Positions 8,890 to 16,716 of a stretch of DNA of 23,057 bases are shown one piece after another. Each line of letters starts with the position of its first letter. Within the stretch, counting starts at the first letter, position 1. A program made the translations under genes and the position numbers. The DNA comes from JAAYRQ01 sp035647815 (GTDB taxonomy: Bacteria > Bacillota > Syntrophomonadia > Syntrophomonadales > Syntrophomonadaceae). The notes under the pieces are model-generated. The model ran no database searches, had not been told where the DNA came from, and worked only from the letters and a program-made list of their open reading frames with translations. The stretch lies in contig DASRMR010000019.1 in the NCBI GenBank assembly GCA_035647815.1, positions 1-23,057 of the forward strand, written 5' to 3'.

Positions 8890-10038
8890 TTGGAGGAATT
8901 AAAAGTGCATTTAGGTAAAGTAATGGTAGTTTTCGGAACTAGACCAGAGGCTATCAAAATGGCACCTGTAGTAAAAGAATTAGAAAAAGTTACAGATATC
9001 GAAACAGTAGTAGTTGTAACTGCACAACACCGGGAAATGCTAGACCAGGTTCTACATTTGTTTGCTATTGAACCCAAGTATGATCTTAATTTAATGAAGG
9101 AAAAACAAGATTTATATAGTATTACTAGTGGTGTATTAACTGGTTTGCAAGAAGTACTAGAAAAAGAAAAGCCAGACCTAGTTTTAGTACATGGTGATAC
9201 TACTACTACTTTTGCTGCTTCTCTAGCCGCTTTTTATCAAAAAATACCGGTAGGACATGTGGAAGCTGGGCTACGAACTAAGAATAGATATTCACCTTAT
9301 CCTGAGGAAATGAATCGGGTATTGACGAGTAATATGGCTGATTTGCATTTTGCCCCTACAGATAATGCACGAGAAAACTTATTAGCTGAATCAATGGCGC
9401 CATTTAGAATATGGGTAACCGGGAATACGGTAATTGATGCATTGTTAGAAACGGTAAAAGATGAATATACTTTTAATACAGATCTAGAAAAGGTTAATTT
9501 TGATCGACGCATTATTTTAATTACTACCCATCGCAGGGAAAACTGGGGTAATAATATGCGCGAGATATATGGTGCTTTGATAGATTTGGTAAATGAATTT
9601 GAAGATATTGAATTAGTATTTCCGGTGCATATGAATCCAACTGTACGCAATTTAGCTACAGAAATGCTAGGAAATCGGGATAGAATCCATTTAATTGAAC
9701 CCCTAGATTATGAACCCTTTGTTAACCTGATGAACAAATCTTATCTAGTTTTAACAGATTCAGGTGGTTTACAAGAAGAAGCACCTTCATTAGGTAAACC
9801 GGTTTTAGTTTTAAGGGATACGACTGAAAGGCCTGAAGCTGTTGAGGTTGGGACTGTAAAGCTAATCGGCACAGCAAAAAACAACATATATAAAGAAGCT
9901 AAGCTTTTGCTTACAGATGTGACAGAGTACCATAAAATGGCAAGGGCACTCAACCCCTATGGTGATGGTAAAGCAGCGCAAAGAATTGTAGAAATAGTTA
10001 AAGATTTTTTATATGTTAGAATCGGACTAGAAGAATAA
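8890..10038 (+). CDS. wecB: UDP-N-acetylglucosamine 2-epimerase (non-hydrolysing)
   Basis: This 382-residue cytoplasmic enzyme interconverts UDP-GlcNAc and UDP-ManNAc, the donor for ManNAc-containing wall polymers and teichoic-acid linkage units. The family motifs are in order: GTRPEAIKMAPVV, HGDTTTT, HVEAGLRT, EEMNRVLT, VTGNTVIDAL, TTHRRENWG, FPVHMNPTVR, DSGGLQEEAP and the C-terminal TERPEAVEVGT. Length is normal for the family. The start is a TTG with GGAGGA about 7 nt upstream; no ATG in frame before the first motif has a comparable site. The 149-bp gap upstream has an AT-rich TATATTATAT stretch near 8844 that could be a -10 element, but I see no clear -35. In this position it plausibly supplies the secondary wall polymer bound by the upstream SLH protein. 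Confidence 0.95.
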   Translation: MEELKVHLGKVMVVFGTRPEAIKMAPVVKELEKVTDIETVVVVTAQHREMLDQVLHLFAIEPKYDLNLMKEKQDLYSITSGVLTGLQEVLEKEKPDLVLVHGDTTTTFAASLAAFYQKIPVGHVEAGLRTKNRYSPYPEEMNRVLTSNMADLHFAPTDNARENLLAESMAPFRIWVTGNTVIDALLETVKDEYTFNTDLEKVNFDRRIILITTHRRENWGNNMREIYGALIDLVNEFEDIELVFPVHMNPTVRNLATEMLGNRDRIHLIEPLDYEPFVNLMNKSYLVLTDSGGLQEEAPSLGKPVLVLRDTTERPEAVEVGTVKLIGTAKNNIYKEAKLLLTDVTEYHKMARALNPYGDGKAAQRIVEIVKDFLYVRIGLEE

Positions 10039-10177
10039 ATTAGAATCTTTAATATAATAATAAAAAATAGGCAACATATGCTAATATAGATGCGAAAGGT
10101 AAGATATAGCTAGATGACTATTATAACTAACTAAATTCAGATTAATACGATAGGTTCCTTTTAAGGAGGATAAAAAA

Positions 10178-11611
10178 GTGTCACAAATTAAATTCGGAAC
10201 TGATGGTTGGAGAGCAATTATTGCTAGGGATTTTACTTTTGAAAATTGCCGTATAGTAACTCAAGGAATCGCAAGTTATTTAAATAGCAAAAATCTGGCG
10301 AGAAAAGGTATCGTAATAGGTTATGATAATCGTTTTATGTCCGAGGATTTTGCTAAGGAATGTGCTAGAGTTATGGTAGGTAACGGTATCAAGGTATATT
10401 TGCTAGCAAAAGCTACCCCTACCCCAGTAACAGCTTTTGCTATAAGAGAAACAGAAGCTAGTGGGGCAATTATGATAACTGCTAGCCACAATCCAGCTGA
10501 ATACAATGGAATTAAGTTTATTCCTGAATATGCAGGACCAGCTCTTCCTGATGTAACCGATGCTATCGAAGATCAGGTCAGCAAGGTTATTGAACAAAAC
10601 AAAATATACGAATTAAGCTTGACTGAAGCTGTTAAACTAGAATTGTTCAAGGAAATTGATGTTGACACACAATATACTAACCAGTTATTAGGCTTGATTA
10701 AGCCAGAGTTTTTTAAGGATAAGCCTCTTAAGGTAATAGTCGACCCTATGTATGGGGTGGGAATAGGTTATTTAGAAAACATCCTAACTGAGCTAGGTTG
10801 TGAAGTGCGGACTATAAATAACTTTAGGGACCCTCTTTTTGGTGGTGCTATGCCTGAGCCTACTGATGAATGGCTAGGTAATCTGAAACGGCTAGTGATG
10901 AGCTCTGATGCAGATATTGGTCTAGCTTTAGATGGTGATGCAGATAGATTCGGAATTATCGATAAGAATGGTGTGTTTGTTAATGCTAATCGTTTTATGT
11001 ACATATTATTAGACCATCTCTTAAAAACTAGAGCATACAAAGGTCCAGTAGCTAGATCTATAGCTACTACTCATATGTTAGATAGGATAGCTAAGAAAAA
11101 TGGTCTAGCTGTTATCGAGACACCAGTAGGTTTCAAATATATAGGTGAATGTTTGCGGGAAAAAGGTTGCATATTAGGTGGCGAGGAAAGTGGCGGCCTA
11201 AGTATATTTGGTCATATTCCTGAAAAAGATGGTGTTTTAGCCTGCCTTTTAGCAGTGGAATTATTAGCTTATTCAGGCAAAACCTTAGCAGAGTTAGGCC
11301 AAGCAATAGAAGACGAATATGGTGTTTTAGTAAGTGAACGGCTAGATATTAAAGTAGAAGCAGCGACTAAAAACAAGATAATCGCGAAGCTTAATGATTA
11401 CACACCTCGCACTATTGCAGATGTACCAGTAAGTTCTTATAGTACTATCGAAGGTAATAAGATTATCTTAGAAGATGGGAGCTGGGTACTAATCAGATCA
11501 TCTGGCACAGAACCATTATTTAGAATTTATGTAGAAACTGATAATGAAGAAAAACTTAAAAAGATACAAGATGAGGTTATGTTAGCTATAGGTATAAAAA
11601 ATCTCGGGTAG
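10178..11611 (+). CDS. phosphoglucomutase/phosphomannomutase family protein
   Basis: This alpha-D-phosphohexomutase of 477 residues moves phosphate between C1 and C6 of a hexose (glucose, mannose or glucosamine), feeding nucleotide-sugar synthesis. Visible motifs are the substrate-entry KFGTDGWRA at the N terminus, the phosphoserine loop TASHNP with S103, the metal-binding DGDADR at 252-257, the sugar-binding GGEESGG and the phosphate-binding RSSGTEPLFRIY near the C terminus. All four family domains are present. The start is GTG with AAGGAGGA 7 nt upstream. Specificity cannot be read from sequence: it lacks obvious GlmM hallmarks but could still be a phosphoglucosamine, glucose or mannose mutase. 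It follows wecB by 139 bp with no terminator I can see between them, and a terminator follows the gene. Confidence 0.92.
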   Translation: MSQIKFGTDGWRAIIARDFTFENCRIVTQGIASYLNSKNLARKGIVIGYDNRFMSEDFAKECARVMVGNGIKVYLLAKATPTPVTAFAIRETEASGAIMITASHNPAEYNGIKFIPEYAGPALPDVTDAIEDQVSKVIEQNKIYELSLTEAVKLELFKEIDVDTQYTNQLLGLIKPEFFKDKPLKVIVDPMYGVGIGYLENILTELGCEVRTINNFRDPLFGGAMPEPTDEWLGNLKRLVMSSDADIGLALDGDADRFGIIDKNGVFVNANRFMYILLDHLLKTRAYKGPVARSIATTHMLDRIAKKNGLAVIETPVGFKYIGECLREKGCILGGEESGGLSIFGHIPEKDGVLACLLAVELLAYSGKTLAELGQAIEDEYGVLVSERLDIKVEAATKNKIIAKLNDYTPRTIADVPVSSYSTIEGNKIILEDGSWVLIRSSGTEPLFRIYVETDNEEKLKKIQDEVMLAIGIKNLG

Positions 11612-11631
11612 GCAAAGAAATGAATAGGTGA

Positions 11632-11685
11632 AGGGGATGTTTTGTTTGTTACCTAGTAAGGCGGCAAACGAAATATCCTCTTTTT
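11632..11685 (+). terminator. terminator after the phosphohexomutase
   Basis: A long stem of about 17 pairs, with several G-T pairs, forms between 11632-11648 and 11665-11681 over a 16-nt loop and runs into TTTTT. It separates the surface-sugar genes from degS. Confidence 0.75.
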
Positions 11686-11722
11686 CATATTCAAGAATAA
11701 TATGGAATGAGGCAGGACTTTC

Positions 11723-12934
11723 ATGAAATATGACGAAAGTTTTATTAACAATGATAATTCAGCGTTTCCCCAATTAAGTCAACTTAACCATGTATTAGAA
11801 GAGATTGTCGAGAGTTTGGAACAGGGTCGGGAAGATATCTTCGAAATTAGCGAAGAATGTCGTAAACAGAAATCCCATTTTCAATTAGAGCTCTTAGAAG
11901 CCCAGTTGCAGACAGAAAAGATAATTAAAGAAGTTGACAACTTAGAAAAATTAGAAAAACAGGCTCGCCTTAGACTTATGAGTGTAAATCGCCAGTTTAG
12001 GTCTTATACCGAAAAAGAGATAAAGACTGCCTATGACACTGCTCGCCAGCTACAGATAAAACTTATCGAATCACGTAATGAAGAAGCTTATCTGAGGAAA
12101 AAGCGCGATGAAATAGGCCTGCAAATAAAACAGTTAGAAAAAATTATAAGCCGTGCTGAGAATTCTCTGCAAAATACTAATGCTGCAGTAAAGATTTTGC
12201 GAGGAAATTTGGACAGAATTAGTGGCAGTATAGAAGAAATCTATCGTAAGCAACAGATGGAAATGTGGATAATCGAGATGCAGGAATCGGAGCGCAGAAA
12301 AATAGCTCGTGAATTGCATGATGGACCTGCCCAAAATCTAGCTAGTATAATTATTAGACTAGACTTAATAAACCACTTATGGGATGAAGGACAAGATAGA
12401 ATAAGCTCAGAGCTTAATACTGTTAAAAGCATGGGACAAGAGAGTTTACTTGATATCAGAAACTTAATGTTTGATCTAAAACCTACATTATTAGATGATG
12501 AAAGTTTTGCCACTGCTCTGCGGGGGTATTTTGACGATTATGAAGCTAAGTATGATTTTCATATAGAATTCAATGTTTTTGGTCCTTATAGAAAATATGA
12601 TATGTCATTAGAAGTAGCGATATATAGGTTAGTGCAAGAAGCACTTACTAATATTAGAAAACATGCCGGAGTTAACCAGGCTACAGTAAAAATGGAAGAT
12701 AAAGCAGGGAAACTAACTTTAATCATAAAAGATGAGGGTAGGGGTTTTGACTTAGATAAGGTCAAGGAAAACCAGGAAAGTTATGGAATATTAGGCATGA
12801 AGGAGAGAGTAAAGCTTTTTGAAGGAGAAATAGATATTATTTCATCTCCCGGTCGTGGCACACAAATAACGATCAAGGTACCTATAAAAGAGGAGGCCAA
12901 TATTGATGGAAAAGGTAAAGGTCATAATAGCTGA
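11723..12934 (+). CDS. degS: DegS-type cytoplasmic sensor histidine kinase
   Basis: This soluble kinase of 403 residues lacks any membrane segment. Residues about 20-185 are predicted coiled coil, rich in E, K, Q and L, as in B. subtilis DegS. The HisKA_3 motif RRKIARELHDGPAQNL holds the phosphoacceptor H199. The HATPase domain follows, with N box EALTNIRKHAG, a DEGRGFDL G1 box and GILGMKERV / GRGTQITI near the C terminus. It phosphorylates the response regulator whose gene overlaps its 3' end. The start ATG is preceded by GAGGCAGGA. In Bacillus this pair tunes flagella, exoenzymes and competence. Its place at the head of a competence and flagellar cluster fits that role, but the regulon here is inference. 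Confidence 0.93.
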   Translation: MKYDESFINNDNSAFPQLSQLNHVLEEIVESLEQGREDIFEISEECRKQKSHFQLELLEAQLQTEKIIKEVDNLEKLEKQARLRLMSVNRQFRSYTEKEIKTAYDTARQLQIKLIESRNEEAYLRKKRDEIGLQIKQLEKIISRAENSLQNTNAAVKILRGNLDRISGSIEEIYRKQQMEMWIIEMQESERRKIARELHDGPAQNLASIIIRLDLINHLWDEGQDRISSELNTVKSMGQESLLDIRNLMFDLKPTLLDDESFATALRGYFDDYEAKYDFHIEFNVFGPYRKYDMSLEVAIYRLVQEALTNIRKHAGVNQATVKMEDKAGKLTLIIKDEGRGFDLDKVKENQESYGILGMKERVKLFEGEIDIISSPGRGTQITIKVPIKEEANIDGKGKGHNS

Positions 12935-13547
12935 TGACCATGCTCTAATTAGGGAGGGACTTAGAAAAGTTCTAGAATTAGATAGTAGCATAGATGTAAT
13001 CACCGAAGTTGGTGATGGTCAGGGAGCTATTAATATGGTCCGCAAGAAAAGACCGGATATAGTTTTAATGGATATTAACATGCCTGGTACCGACGGTATC
13101 GAAGCTACACAAGTTATAAAACGGGAATTTCCTACTATCAAAGTTATAGCTTTAACTATTTATGAAGATGAACAAGTAGTAAAAATGGTTAGAGCTGGAG
13201 TTTCTGCATATGTATTAAAAGATGTAGCAGGTGCAGAACTTATTGAAACTATTCACAAAGTGATGGCTGGTGAAGTAGTTATCCATCCCCGAGTTGCTAA
13301 CCGATTAATAAGGGAATTAAATCGGGCAGATAATAAAAATGATACTATCAAGCTTACTAGACGAGAACAAGATGTACTAGGATTGCTAGTCAAAGGAAAT
13401 TCTAATAAGTCCATGGCTGAAGCTATGTTCATTAGTGAGAAAACAGTTAAAAATCATCTTACTAATGTTTTTAGAAAACTAGGGGTAAAAGATCGCACCC
13501 AAGCAGCAGTATTTGCTTTGAAAAATGGCTTAGTTAGCGAAGAGTAG
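12906..13547 (+). CDS. degU: DegU-type response regulator (NarL/LuxR family)
   Basis: This 213-residue regulator is the partner of the upstream kinase. The receiver domain shows the acidic pair D10-D11 (ADDHALIREGL), phosphoacceptor D56 (VLMDINMPGTDG), the switch Thr in ALTIYED and the invariant Lys in YVLKD. A LuxR-type helix-turn-helix covers about 146-205 (LTRREQDVL, SEKTVKNHLTNVFRKL). The gene overlaps degS by 29 nt. GAGGAGG sits 9 nt before ATG 12906, and a TTG directly upstream (12903), at 6 nt spacing, could be used instead and would add one residue. D56 is also the phosphorylation site number in B. subtilis DegU. Confidence 0.94.
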   Translation: MEKVKVIIADDHALIREGLRKVLELDSSIDVITEVGDGQGAINMVRKKRPDIVLMDINMPGTDGIEATQVIKREFPTIKVIALTIYEDEQVVKMVRAGVSAYVLKDVAGAELIETIHKVMAGEVVIHPRVANRLIRELNRADNKNDTIKLTRREQDVLGLLVKGNSNKSMAEAMFISEKTVKNHLTNVFRKLGVKDRTQAAVFALKNGLVSEE

Positions 13548-13620
13548 TTAAAATATAGAAGTAATCAAGTTACTACCTTTTAGCATATTATGTACAAAAG
13601 AGCTACAAGGGGGTCACTTA

Positions 13621-13776
13621 ATGGTTATTTTACTTAAGACCTTAAGCTTTGCTATATGGCTCATTATAATGATTGCATTAATAATAGGAAATCATAAATT
13701 ATCATCTGCCCCTTATAAAAAAACGGGCTTAATTTTAAAAGAAACTGATGCAAGAGAGCAACAATCTAACTTATAA
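13621..13776 (+). CDS. small predicted membrane protein, 51 residues
   Basis: I do not recognise this protein. It has an ATG start with AAGGGGG about 7 nt upstream, a hydrophobic segment at about residues 8-23 (SFAIWLIIMIALIIG), then a short polar tail rich in K, E and Q. Codon use is A/T-ending like the neighbours. It starts 73 nt after degU and is followed by a clear terminator, so it is probably the last gene of the degSU unit. In B. subtilis this interval holds yviA, comFA and comFB; there is no trace of a ComFA helicase here. It could also be a chance ORF, though the ribosome site and terminator placement favour a gene. Confidence 0.5.
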   Translation: MVILLKTLSFAIWLIIMIALIIGNHKLSSAPYKKTGLILKETDAREQQSNL

Positions 13777-13804
13777 TAAACTAAATTTAAAAACTATGAA
13801 TTAT

Positions 13805-13836
13805 AAATGCTCGTTTACTTGCGGGCATTTTTTTTT
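13805..13836 (+). terminator. intrinsic terminator before comFC
   Basis: AAATGCTCG (13805-13813) pairs with CGGGCATTT (13822-13830), with one T-G pair and an 8-nt loop, and is followed by a run of T. Confidence 0.85.
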
Positions 13837-13880
13837 ATTTTATATTATTAAAATAAAATGTGATATTATTAAGTAGGGGA

Positions 13881-14615
13881 ATGGGGTGGGGGAATTTGCT
13901 GGATTTTATCGCAGATATTATATTTCCGCAAAATGTATGTTGTTTATGTAGAAAACCGGGTCTTTATAGTACTAGAAATCCATGGTGTAAAGAGTGTTAC
14001 AATAATATGTTAGATATGCAATTATACTTACCTATATGTAGTAAATGTGGAAAATACTTAGAAGAGGGAGAGGGATTATGTGCTGATTGTGCTAACAACC
14101 CTCCTCAATTTCATGTAGCAAGATCAGTAGGCCCTTATAGTGAGCCATATCGAATTGCTATCAAAGTATTAAAGTTTATGGGAAAAAAGAAATTAGCCGT
14201 AAGCATGGGGCATATGATGGCCATAACAGTCAAAAATGAGCCGAATTTTTGGCCTTTAGATGTAATAGTGCCAGTTCCCATTTCCAAAGGACGTTTAAAA
14301 CAAAGGGGATTTAATCAGACGGAATTATTAGCTAAACAAATAAGCAAAGATCTTAGATTAGGAGTCAATAATAAAGCTTTGAAAAGGATAAAAGAGACCC
14401 CAGCACAAAGAGAGTTGAATAAAGAAGAACGGGAAAAGAACTTGCTGTGTGCTTTCGTTATAGAGGATAATAAAGATATTTATAAGAAGAATGTTTTATT
14501 AGTTGATGATATATATACGACCGGTTCTACAAGTAAGGAATGTACTAGAACACTTATGAGAGCCGGTGCAAATCGGGTATCAGTTATTACTTGGGCGACT
14601 GGACAAGGTTTTTAA
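13881..14615 (+). CDS. comFC: ComF family (ComFC) phosphoribosyltransferase-like protein
   Basis: This is a competence-associated ComFC/GntX-type protein of about 244 residues. The N terminus has zinc-ribbon pairs CCLC, WCKEC, CSKCG and CADC. The C-terminal two thirds is a type I PRTase fold with VIVPVPISKGRLKQRGFNQ and the PRPP loop VLLVDDIYTTGSTSKE. In Bacillus it is needed for DNA uptake together with ComFA; ComFA is not adjacent here. The start is uncertain: GTG 13860 has no ribosome site, ATG 13881 directly abuts AGGGGA, and TTG 13896 after GGGGTGGGGG would give the family-typical N terminus MLDFIADIIFP. The 3' end overlaps the reading frame of the next gene's leader but not its likely start. 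Confidence 0.9.
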   Translation: MGWGNLLDFIADIIFPQNVCCLCRKPGLYSTRNPWCKECYNNMLDMQLYLPICSKCGKYLEEGEGLCADCANNPPQFHVARSVGPYSEPYRIAIKVLKFMGKKKLAVSMGHMMAITVKNEPNFWPLDVIVPVPISKGRLKQRGFNQTELLAKQISKDLRLGVNNKALKRIKETPAQRELNKEEREKNLLCAFVIEDNKDIYKKNVLLVDDIYTTGSTSKECTRTLMRAGANRVSVITWATGQGF

Positions 14616-14632
14616 CTGAGGAGGTGTTAGTG

Positions 14633-15034
14633 TTGAGCAATCTTAGAAATTGTCCTAAATGTGGTAGGCTTTTTGCTGCGGACGGCAGAAATGTATGCCG
14701 CAAGTGTCAACAAGCAGAAGATGATGAGTTTACGATAGTGCGAAAATATGTACGAGATAATCCAGGTGCCTCCGTTTTTGAAGTTGCAGAAGCTACTGGT
14801 GTGGAGGAGGAAAAGATACTACAGTTTTTGCGTGATGGTAGACTTGAATCTCGTGGAATGACAGTAATTTTTAGATGTACTCGTTGTGGGGTCGAGATAA
14901 AAGAGGGGAAATACTGTAATTCTTGCCTAAATGATCTTAATCAACAAATTGGTGAGGTTTTACCGGGGAAAAAACCTGCACCCACCAAGCAGGGTAAACA
15001 AAGGATGTATACTAGAGATGGTAAACCTCTTTAA
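14633..15034 (+). CDS. yvyF: flagellar operon protein YvyF (TIGR03826 type)
   Basis: This 133-residue protein has an N-terminal zinc ribbon (CPKCGRLF and CRKC), a central helical winged-helix-like segment (about 40-85, FEVAEATGVEEEKILQFLRDG) and a second ribbon (CTRCG and CNSC) before a basic tail. It matches the conserved protein between comFC and flgM in Bacillus and Clostridia; its function is not established there beyond flagellar context. The start is a TTG, with AGGAGG (14619-14624) 8 nt upstream; GTG 14630 is the alternative. An upstream TTG at 14591 in the same frame lacks a ribosome site and lies inside comFC. Confidence 0.87.
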   Translation: MSNLRNCPKCGRLFAADGRNVCRKCQQAEDDEFTIVRKYVRDNPGASVFEVAEATGVEEEKILQFLRDGRLESRGMTVIFRCTRCGVEIKEGKYCNSCLNDLNQQIGEVLPGKKPAPTKQGKQRMYTRDGKPL

Positions 15035-15104
15035 ATAGTTACCTATAAGGGTAGATAATCTGAATAAATGATAGATAAAGTGAGCAAAACAAATAAGAAC
15101 ATGT

Positions 15105-15133
15105 ATAAGAGGTATCATACCTCTTATCTTTTT
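15105..15133 (+). terminator. strong intrinsic terminator after yvyF
   Basis: ATAAGAGGTA (15105-15114) and TACCTCTTAT (15118-15127) form a perfect 10-bp stem with a 3-nt loop followed by CTTTTT. It implies that flgM has its own promoter or depends on read-through. I could not find a convincing sigma-D box between this terminator and flgM. Confidence 0.9.
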
Positions 15134-15180
15134 ATCCGAAAATACTAATAAGTATGTTAAATAGTTAAGGTGGGGTAAAT

Positions 15181-15480
15181 ATGATTATTTCAAAAAGTCA
15201 GGTACAAAACATTATCAAGACTTATGCTAAACAGCTTGATAATAACCAGCTCAACAAGGTTGAGGGAGCAAAAAGAGTTGCTAAAAAAGATGATTTGTCT
15301 ATTTCTAGTGAGAGTATAATAAAACAAAAAGTTATGCAATCACTTAAGAATTCAGATGATATAAGATTAGATAAAGTGGAAGACATAAAAGAACGAGTAT
15401 CTGCAGGCACTTATACGATATCTGATGATGAAGTAGCTGAAAAAATGATCGAAAGAGCGATTGTAGATAAGCTAATATAA
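15181..15480 (+). CDS. flgM: FlgM, anti-sigma factor for the flagellar sigma factor
   Basis: This 99-residue protein holds the flagellar sigma factor (SigD/FliA) inactive until the hook-basal body is complete and can export it or relieve inhibition. The N terminus ISKSQVQNIIKTYAKQ is the typical Firmicute FlgM start. The C-terminal half, which binds sigma, has KVEDIKERVSAGTYTISDD and the family ending VAEKMIERAI. A G-rich ribosome site (AAGGTGGGG) precedes the ATG. It heads the flagellar run after a terminator and is 17 nt from flgN. Confidence 0.92.
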   Translation: MIISKSQVQNIIKTYAKQLDNNQLNKVEGAKRVAKKDDLSISSESIIKQKVMQSLKNSDDIRLDKVEDIKERVSAGTYTISDDEVAEKMIERAIVDKLI

Positions 15481-15497
15481 GAAAGCGGTGAAATATT

Positions 15498-16010
15498 ATG
15501 CAAAAACTGCTTCAAGAATTCCTAACAGCTACTAGTAAAATTAATCAAGCATTAGCTGGGCTTGCTGATATAGGTATGGAAAAACAGCAGTTGATTATTG
15601 CTAATAAAGTTAAAGAACTAGATAATCTAATCCGTAAAGAAGGGCTTATGGTCTCTAATCTTACTAGATTGGAAAAATCCCGTTTTGATTTACAAGATAG
15701 ATTGGCTCAAGAATTAGGCGTGGCGACACCCGACTTATCAGCGGATGTTTTAATAGAAAAGACCAGAATTGATTTTGCGGAATTATCAGCAGAACTGGGT
15801 GAACAAATTAACCAACTAGCTTACAAGCTCACCCATCTTCAAGCTATAAATATGCATAATAACGAATTAATCGAACAATCACTCGAATATATAGATCTAA
15901 TGCAGTCCCTAATAGACGGAGACGTAGCCGGCACCTACTCCCCCCAAGGCCAACAAACCCAAGAAACCAATACTAGACCAAGTGTGAACTTGTTGGATGA
16001 AAAAGCGTAG
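15498..16010 (+). CDS. flgN: FlgN, export chaperone for the hook-filament junction proteins
   Basis: This 170-residue helical protein belongs to the FlgN family (YvyG in Bacillus), which escorts FlgK and FlgL to the type III flagellar exporter. Long amphipathic helices cover about 1-150, followed by a Q/T-rich tail. It lies between flgM and flgK as in Bacillus, 17 nt after flgM. Near the 3' end (about 15901-15970) the pyrimidine-ending codons are all C-ending, while purine-ending codons stay A-ending; T-ending codons return in the last dozen codons. A repeat element starts 11 nt after the stop. Confidence 0.88.
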   Translation: MQKLLQEFLTATSKINQALAGLADIGMEKQQLIIANKVKELDNLIRKEGLMVSNLTRLEKSRFDLQDRLAQELGVATPDLSADVLIEKTRIDFAELSAELGEQINQLAYKLTHLQAINMHNNELIEQSLEYIDLMQSLIDGDVAGTYSPQGQQTQETNTRPSVNLLDEKA

Positions 16011-16021
16011 GGGGAGAGACG

Positions 16022-16679
16022 AATTTTAACACAGATTTTCACAGATTATTATGATTAACACGGATTTTTTAATAGTTAAAGCACCCTTCGGGTGCTGAAG
16101 AAAAGGGAATTTATGATATGAATGAAAACTATCTATATAATGAAATAACTGAGAAAATTATAGGTTGTGTTTATAAAGTATATAATCACTTAGGTTCGGG
16201 ATTTTTAGAAAAGGTATATGAAAATGCCTTGAAAATCGAATTGGAACATGAAAACTTAAAAGTTCAACAGCAATATCCTATTAAAGTTTATTATAAAGAT
16301 ACAGTAATTGGTGAATACTTTGCCGATTTATTTATTGAAGATAAAATTATAATTGAGTTAAAGATTGCAAAAGAAATTAATAAAATACACGAAGTACAAC
16401 TAGTTAATTATTTAAAAGCTACCGGAATTAGAGTAGGACTACTTATCAACCTTAATAACGGTGTGAAAATAAAAAGAAAGATAGTTTAAAACAGTGAGCG
16501 AAGCGAACAAACAAAAAAGGAAAAAAATCCGCAACCTTAGTGGTGATCGATAGCGAACATCGGGAGCACCCCAGGGTGTGTAAATCCTAAAAAATCCGTC
16601 CCCCACCCCCCGAAGGGGGTGCAAACAAAAAGAAAAAACCGTGTAAATCTTCTTAAATCCGTGGAATCCGTGTTGAATT
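16022..16679 (+). mobile_element. inverted-terminal-repeat element, copy A (658 bp), carries the GxxExxY gene
   Basis: The left end AATTTTAACACAGATT (16022) is the imperfect inverse of the right end AATCCGTGTTGAATT (16665-16679). Outside each end is a G run (left) or C run (right), extending the symmetry. Inside, in order, are CACAGATTATTATGATTAAC, a GCACCCTTCGGGTGC hairpin (16081-16095), the GxxExxY gene, a nested GCAACCTTA...CCAGGGTG module in reverse orientation (about 16531-16577), a CCCCCGAAGGGGG hairpin and several ATCCGTG words. It fills the flgN-flgK spacer. Mobility is inferred from structure and copy number; I see no clear target-site duplication. Confidence 0.75.
16118..16489 (+). 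CDS. GxxExxY family protein (PD-(D/E)xK nuclease-like)
   Basis: This is a 123-residue protein with the family signature G28-x-x-E31-x-x-Y34 in LGSGFLEKVYENAL and downstream D70 and E80-x-K82 (IIIELK), matching the PD-(D/E)xK nuclease core. Activity is not established for the family as far as I know. AAAAGGGA precedes the ATG by about 9 nt. The gene is AT-rich and interrupts an otherwise standard flagellar order between flgN and flgK, which marks it as an insertion. It lies wholly inside a repeat element of which shorter gene-free copies occupy the next three spacers. It has no apparent flagellar role. It could be the mobilising or maintaining enzyme of the element, or a passenger. Confidence 0.88.
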   Translation: MNENYLYNEITEKIIGCVYKVYNHLGSGFLEKVYENALKIELEHENLKVQQQYPIKVYYKDTVIGEYFADLFIEDKIIIELKIAKEINKIHEVQLVNYLKATGIRVGLLINLNNGVKIKRKIV

Positions 16680-16716
16680 AACCCCCACGGTCTACTACAA
16701 AAGCGAGGTAATAAAC

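Noticed and set aside
15134..15180. Sigma-D promoter before flgM (ATCCGAAAATAC resembles a -10 box)
   Set aside because: No TAAA-type -35 occurs at the proper distance, and the region upstream is the terminator stem.
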